A program made the translations under genes and the position numbers. This document shows positions 33,867 to 38,387 of a stretch of DNA of 38,387 nucleotides, piece after piece. Positions within the stretch are counted from its first letter, which is position 1, and every line of letters begins with the position of its first letter. The notes under the pieces are model-generated. The model did no database searches and was not told the DNA's origin. It saw nothing but the letters and a program-made list of their open reading frames with translations. The DNA comes from JBPBQZ01 sp050955105 (lineage in GTDB: Bacteria > Pseudomonadota > Gammaproteobacteria > Burkholderiales > Burkholderiaceae), in assembly GCA_050955105.1 (NCBI GenBank), contig JBPBQZ010000018.1, positions 1 to 38,387 on the forward strand, given 5' to 3'.

Positions 33867-34151
33867 ATGACCGAGCAATTCACGCCAAACACCGTCACTC
33901 TCGATACACCGCTCGTTCGCGGTGAACAGACCATTTCTGAGATCACGTTACGCAAGCCCTCTTCGGGTGAACTACGCGGCACAACGCTTAACGCGCTGTC
34001 GAATCTGGACGTAGACGCGCTCGGCAAAGTATTGCCGCGCATCGCGACGCCAATGCTCACGGAATTCGACGTACAGCAGCTTGACCCTGCCGACCTCGTC
34101 CAATTGGGGGTCGTGTTCGCCGGTTTTTTGCTGCCGAAGCGAGCGAGCTAG
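33867..34151 (+). CDS. E: Tail assembly chaperone, short form (P2 gpE-like)
   Basis: A 94-residue chaperone for the tape measure, ending at TAG. It includes VRGEQTISEITLRKPSSGELRG. Near its end GGT-TTT-TTG contains the slippery heptamer T TTT TTG (34124-34130) in the right phase for a -1 shift, as in P2 E+E'. A shifted product would have about 145 residues. Confidence 0.92.
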   Translation: MTEQFTPNTVTLDTPLVRGEQTISEITLRKPSSGELRGTTLNALSNLDVDALGKVLPRIATPMLTEFDVQQLDPADLVQLGVVFAGFLLPKRAS

Positions 34152-34303
34152 AGCACGGTATTCCCGATCGAATTGAAGATGCGATGGCCGACATTGCATC
34201 GATATTTCACTGGTCGCGCCGCGACCTGGATGATTTGACGCTCGCCGAACTGGCCGAGTGGCGCGAACGCGCACGTGTGCGCTCGCCATATGGAAGCGAA
34301 TAA
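34130..34303 (+). CDS. E' extension reached by -1 frameshift (gpE' / GpE family)
   Basis: In the -1 frame after T TTT TTG the reading continues for 57 codons to TAA 34301-34303. It ends with MADIASIFHWSRRDLDD and LAELAEWRERARVRS, the GpE' pattern of P2-like phages. An internal ATG at 34184 could also give a 39-residue product. The extended chaperone binds the tape measure T during tail assembly. The stop lies two bases before the T start. Confidence 0.88.
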   Translation, partial: AAEASELEHGIPDRIEDAMADIASIFHWSRRDLDDLTLAELAEWRERARVRSPYGSE

Positions 34304-34305
34304 CG

Positions 34306-37089
34306 ATGGCAAACGGTAACGACCTTAAATTGCGCGTGCTGTTCAATATGGTCGATGGCGTCACCGCGCCGCTGCGCGGCATCATGGGCGGTAGCAAGAA
34401 CCTCGCGAAAGCCTTAAAAGGCACCCGCGAGGAACTCAGCAAACTGCAGAAAGTGCAAAAGGACGTTACAGCCTTTCGTGAGATGCGCACTGGCCTCTCG
34501 TCCACGTCGAACAGTCTCACCACCGCGCGCGAGCGCGTAAAGGGGCTGGCGCGCTCGTTGCGCGATTATGGACCGCCGTCGCAGCAGATGACCGCCAATC
34601 TAAACGCGGCGAGAGAGGCAGCTCGTCGGCTTACGTCTCAGCAAAAAAAACAAGCGACCGAATTGCAACAGGTAAGGCAGCGGCTCGCCGGCGCCGGTAT
34701 CGATACACGCAATCTTGCCGAACATCAGCGCACGCTAGCGGCGCAAATCGCGGGCTCAAACCGCGCGTTGGCTATGCAAGAGGAGAAGCTGAACCGCGTC
34801 ACGCGTGCGAGCCGGAAAATGCAGGCGAACCGCAAAGCGTTCGATAACGCGAAACAGTTTGCGGGCAGTACCGCGGCTGTCGGCGCGACAAGTGGCGCGC
34901 TCGGTGGTGGAATACTGATGAGCCTAAAAAGCGTATTAACGCCAGCGGTTCAATACAACGCCGCAATGTCGAAAGTGCAGGCACTTGGCCAGCTCGACAA
35001 GAATTCGGAAGATTTCAAAGCGCTACGACAACAGTCGCGGGATCTTGGCGCTTCGACCAGCTTTACCGACACGCAGATAGCCCAAGGTCAAGGCTTCCTC
35101 GCAATGGCCGGCTTTCGGCCTCAAAAGATCATCAAATCGATGCCGGGCATGTTGAACATGGCTAAGGCGGGCGGCATCGGTCTTGATCGCGCTGCGGACA
35201 TATCATCGAACATCCTGACAGGGTTCGGCTTGGATCCCGACGATATGGACCGCGTGTCTGACGTGATGACGATGACATTCACCACCTCGAACACGAATCT
35301 CGAGATGCTCGGCGAGACCATGAAGTACGTTGGACCCGTTGCACGAGCCGCCGGCATGGATTTGGAGCAGGCGTCAGCGACGGCGGGTCTACTTGGCAAT
35401 GCCGGCATCCAGGCCAGCCAGGCGGGAACGACTCTGCGCTCCATGTTACTGCGCCTGGCATCGCCGACATCGAAGGCGACAAAAGCGCTCAAGGAGCTGA
35501 AGGTATCGTCGCTCGACGCTAAGGGGAATGTGCGAGATATCCCGTCGATCCTGCGCGATGTCGCAGTCGCCACCGAAAAGATGGGGTCTGGGAAGAGGCT
35601 CGGCTACTTAAAACGGATCTTCGGTGAAGAACCGGCTGCTGGTATGGCCGAATTGATTTCCCAGCAAGGCGTGAGGGGTATTGAGAAATACGTCGAAATC
35701 GTAAGAAACTCGGGCGGCGCGGCACAGAGAATCGGTCAGATCATGTCCGATAACCTCGCGGGCGACCTGCAACTTACGCAATCGGCGTTGGAAGATCTCG
35801 GCATCACCATGTCGGACTCGGTCGATAGTCCATTACGGAAGGTCACGCAGTGGGTAAACAAGGCGATTCTTGCCGTGAGCAAATGGGCGCAACGCAATCC
35901 AGAGCTGACCGCAACACTGACGAAGATAGCCCTAGTGCTCGGCGCCGTACTGACTGTGGCTGGCATGTTAACCCTGACTCTTGCGGCTGTGGTTGTGCCA
36001 CTGGCTGCGGTAAAAATGTCATTGGGCGTGCTGGGCATCAAAGGTGGGAGTGCGATCGGCGTAGTGTGGAAGCTTTCGAAAGCACTGCTGGGTCTGGGGC
36101 GGGCGTTCCTTTTCATGCATGGACGTCTGCTCAGCCGCACCTTCCGCCTGCTGACGGAAACAATGAGCGCCGCGCGCCGCGGAATCGGTCGGCTCGCGCG
36201 TCTCTCGCTGAAATTGCCCTTGTTGTTCAAAACGGCGGGCCGGGCAGCACAGTGGCTAGGACGCGGGTTATGGAGCAGTGTCAGGGTCGCCGGACAAGCT
36301 TTGCTTTGGCTGGGACGCATCGCCTTGGCGAATCCCGTGCTAGTCTTCGCAGCCATCATCGCGGGGGTCGCTATCTACATATGGAGGCATTGGGACACGC
36401 TTGGACCAAAATTCGCAGCCGCGTGGAAAGCAATTAAAAGCGGCCTCGGCGCCGCGGCCGATTGGATGGTCGCTAAATGGTCTGCCACCGTCCGATGGGT
36501 TAAATCATTGTTCAGCGGCGTGGGCGACTGGTTCGGTAGCGTGGGCGCCACCTTTACCGACATCGGCAGCAAGCTGATTGATAGCCTTGTAAACGGCATC
36601 ACGAATGGTCTTGGCGCGGTGAAGGACGCGATTGGCAGCGTCGCTGATGGCACTGTCGGATGGTTCAAGGAAAAGCTGGGTATCCACAGTCCCAGCGAGG
36701 TATTCAGTGAGCTTGGCGGATTTATCGGTCAGGGCGCAGCAATTGGCATCGAAGGAGAGCGCAGCCGCATCGCCTCCGCAACACTCGGACTCGCTACGGT
36801 TGCGGCAACTGCGTTCGGTATACCGGCGCTTGCGCACGGCACCTTGCTCTCCCAGGGCCCCACCGCGCCGCTTGTAGGTTCGAGCGTTCCGATCGATAGC
36901 CGCCCCTCGCTCGCCGCCGCGCCGCCGACGCAATACGGGGGCGGTACTGGGGCGCCGATGGCCATCACGATAAACATCTACCCATCACCCGGTGCCGACC
37001 CAACGGCAATCGCTACAGCCGTTCGCCTCGAGCTCGACCGCCGTGAACGCGCGGAAAAATCGCGGATCGGCTCACGCCTGTCCGACTGA
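34306..37089 (+). CDS. T: Tail tape measure protein (P2 gpT-like)
   Basis: A 927-residue protein that sets tail length. It starts MANGNDLKLRVLFNMVDGVT, continues with a long coiled-coil (about residues 30-200), then the tape-measure core with GASTSFTDTQIAQGQGFLAMAG, KYVGPVARAAGMDLEQASATAG and GTTLRSMLLRLASP. Hydrophobic segments near 560-600 and 700-720 (ALANPVLVFAAIIAGVAIYIW type) may insert in the host membrane at DNA entry. A later part has KEKLGIHSPSEVFSELG. ATG 34306 lies just after E'. Confidence 0.95.
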   Translation: MANGNDLKLRVLFNMVDGVTAPLRGIMGGSKNLAKALKGTREELSKLQKVQKDVTAFREMRTGLSSTSNSLTTARERVKGLARSLRDYGPPSQQMTANLNAAREAARRLTSQQKKQATELQQVRQRLAGAGIDTRNLAEHQRTLAAQIAGSNRALAMQEEKLNRVTRASRKMQANRKAFDNAKQFAGSTAAVGATSGALGGGILMSLKSVLTPAVQYNAAMSKVQALGQLDKNSEDFKALRQQSRDLGASTSFTDTQIAQGQGFLAMAGFRPQKIIKSMPGMLNMAKAGGIGLDRAADISSNILTGFGLDPDDMDRVSDVMTMTFTTSNTNLEMLGETMKYVGPVARAAGMDLEQASATAGLLGNAGIQASQAGTTLRSMLLRLASPTSKATKALKELKVSSLDAKGNVRDIPSILRDVAVATEKMGSGKRLGYLKRIFGEEPAAGMAELISQQGVRGIEKYVEIVRNSGGAAQRIGQIMSDNLAGDLQLTQSALEDLGITMSDSVDSPLRKVTQWVNKAILAVSKWAQRNPELTATLTKIALVLGAVLTVAGMLTLTLAAVVVPLAAVKMSLGVLGIKGGSAIGVVWKLSKALLGLGRAFLFMHGRLLSRTFRLLTETMSAARRGIGRLARLSLKLPLLFKTAGRAAQWLGRGLWSSVRVAGQALLWLGRIALANPVLVFAAIIAGVAIYIWRHWDTLGPKFAAAWKAIKSGLGAAADWMVAKWSATVRWVKSLFSGVGDWFGSVGATFTDIGSKLIDSLVNGITNGLGAVKDAIGSVADGTVGWFKEKLGIHSPSEVFSELGGFIGQGAAIGIEGERSRIASATLGLATVAATAFGIPALAHGTLLSQGPTAPLVGSSVPIDSRPSLAAAPPTQYGGGTGAPMAITINIYPSPGADPTAIATAVRLELDRRERAEKSRIGSRLSD

Positions 37090-37105
37090 GCCACGGAGCA
37101 AGATC

Positions 37106-37519
37106 ATGATGATGTCCTTAGGCCAGTTCGTCTTTAGCCTGACGAGCGCCCCGTTTCATAAATTGCAACGCCAACGAAGTTGGAAGCATGCAACGAGCTC
37201 GCGTATCGGCGCGCGAAACGCCAGTCAGTTCGCTGGCCCCGGCGATGACACGATCACGCTGAATGGCTTGGTGGCACCAGAAACGATTGGCAAGATCGCG
37301 TCGATCACCGAACTCGGAAAGATGGCCGATTCCGGAGACGGCTATGTGCTTGTCGACGGTACCGGCAATGTCTACGGCGCTTTTGTTATCGATGGCCTGA
37401 GCGAGACGCAGACTTATCACACCTCGTCGGGTGTGGCGCGCCGCATTGAATTCTCGCTAACGCTTAAGCGCATCGACGACAAGCTGCTTTCCGAGGTTGA
37501 ACGTCAAGGGACGAACTGA
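37106..37519 (+). CDS. U: Tail protein (P2 gpU-like)
   Basis: A 137-residue protein that caps or ends the tail tube. The family start MMSLGQFVFSLTSAPFHKLQRQ and the segment VDGTGNVYGAFVIDGLSETQ are present. GGAG lies nine bases before ATG 37106. The stop TGA overlaps the D start. Confidence 0.94.
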   Translation: MMMSLGQFVFSLTSAPFHKLQRQRSWKHATSSRIGARNASQFAGPGDDTITLNGLVAPETIGKIASITELGKMADSGDGYVLVDGTGNVYGAFVIDGLSETQTYHTSSGVARRIEFSLTLKRIDDKLLSEVERQGTN

Positions 37520-38387
37520 TGGCTTCGACGCGAGATGCCCCGATTTCGAATCAGGAAGGGCCGACCGGCCGCGTCGAGCCGCAGGCCGATTACCGTTTGG
37601 CGCTCGAAGGTCGAGACCTCTCGTCGCAACTCAAACCACGGCTCATATCCCTGACACTGGCGGAGTCTCGTGGCGGCGAATCCGACGCGCTCGACCTGGT
37701 GCTCGATGATTCGAAAAATGATCTGGCGATTCCCAAGCGCGGCGCGAACGTTACCCTGGCGATCGGCTGGCGCGGCCAGCGCCTCGTCGACAAAGGGACA
37801 TTCACCATTGACGAAGTCGAGCACAGCGGCGCACCCGACATCATTACGGTCCGCGCTCGCTCCGCTTCGATGACCAATCAAATGCATGAACGCCGCGAGC
37901 ACAGTTGGCACAGGCAAACCATCGGCGCGATTGTCCGCGCGATCGCAACTCGGTACTCACTTAGACCAGCGGTCGGAGACACACTCGCCAACATCCTTAT
38001 CGGTCATATCGACCAGACGCACGAAAGCGATATGTCCTTCCTGACAAGACTTGCAAAGCGTTACGACGCGGTGATGAACGTGAAGGATCTGCGACTATTG
38101 TTCATGCCAATCGGCATGGGCACGACGGTAAGTGGCAGGCCCTTTAGCGAACTACATATCAAGCGATCATGCGGTGATCAACATCGCTATCACATCGCGC
38201 AGCGCGAGAACTATACGGCCGTGCGCGCCCACTACCACGCGAATCAAAAAGGCAAACGAAAGTCCGTGGTGGTGGGTGGCGAGAACAACAGCAACGTCAA
38301 GGTGCTACCGGAAGACTACGCCACCGAGGCGGAGGCGCGCGCGGCCGCGCGGGGCGAATATGCGCGGACGCAGCGCGGCCAGGCGAC
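37519..38387 (+). CDS. D: Late control/tail protein D (cut by window end)
   Basis: The frame opens at ATG 37519 (TGATG overlap with U) and runs out of the window, so about 289 residues are seen. Features: PQADYRLALEGRDLSSQLKP, ESDALDLVLDDSKN, then GHIDQTHESDMSFLTRLAKRYDAV, the gpD hub signature, and NVKVLPEDYATEAEA. In P2, gpD is a baseplate hub protein. Confidence 0.95.
   Translation, partial: MASTRDAPISNQEGPTGRVEPQADYRLALEGRDLSSQLKPRLISLTLAESRGGESDALDLVLDDSKNDLAIPKRGANVTLAIGWRGQRLVDKGTFTIDEVEHSGAPDIITVRARSASMTNQMHERREHSWHRQTIGAIVRAIATRYSLRPAVGDTLANILIGHIDQTHESDMSFLTRLAKRYDAVMNVKDLRLLFMPIGMGTTVSGRPFSELHIKRSCGDQHRYHIAQRENYTAVRAHYHANQKGKRKSVVVGGENNSNVKVLPEDYATEAEARAAARGEYARTQRGQA

Overview
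Organism and setting. The window is about 60% GC. It carries a betaproteobacterial-type ISC operon next to lysS, and its gene content fits Burkholderiaceae (Burkholderia, Paraburkholderia, Caballeronia or Mycetohabitans type). I cannot fix the genus from sequence alone. Roughly the first 10.4 kb is ordinary chromosome. From about 14.5 kb to the right edge lies the late half of a P2-like (Peduovirus-type) prophage. The 10.4-14.5 kb between them is accessory DNA, including an AT-richer island.

Chromosomal part (1-10357). It starts with the 3' part of lysS, a MarR-type regulator and a glycine-zipper membrane protein. The leftward operon iscR-iscS-iscU-iscA-hscB-hscA-fdx-iscX builds Fe-S clusters. 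Its promoter is overlaid by two tandem matches to the IscR type 1 operator. Then come a Gly/Pro-rich lipoprotein, a lone mlaC-like gene with a 55-residue two-helix membrane protein just upstream, and a small hydrophilic protein.

Accessory part (10358-14716). A 1.1 kb stretch without convincing genes holds a 299-bp element. It is bounded by perfect 21-bp inverted repeats and has eleven GGTTAC/GTAACC hexamers. Next is a two-gene unit: a cytosine-C5 DNA methyltransferase, then (14-nt overlap) a GHKL ATPase whose C-terminus carries a HEPN-like R-x4-H motif. This looks like a methylation-linked defence module with a putative RNase rather than DNase effector. A cos-like sequence and a strong terminator separate it from the phage late genes.

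Prophage part (14717-38387). The order is P2-like: Q, P (leftward); O, N, M, L, X, two holin-like genes, endolysin, Rz/Rz1, R, S; V, W, J, I, H, tail-fibre assembly, FI, FII, E/E' (with a -1 frameshift site), T, U, and D (cut by the window edge). Capsid, packaging, lysis and tail genes look intact. Integrase, immunity and replication genes are not in the window.

Cargo inside the late operon (24272-27204). Between S and V sit a BrnT/BrnA toxin-antitoxin pair and a leftward block: an N4/N6-type DNA methyltransferase, a DUF5343-like protein, an alanine-type tRNA-like RNA with no proper anticodon arm, and a class II tRNA whose anticodon reads UUA and would decode the stop codon UAA. The last two abut with no spacer. 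This RNA pair and the methyltransferase/ATPase/HEPN-like module are the most unusual items in the window.
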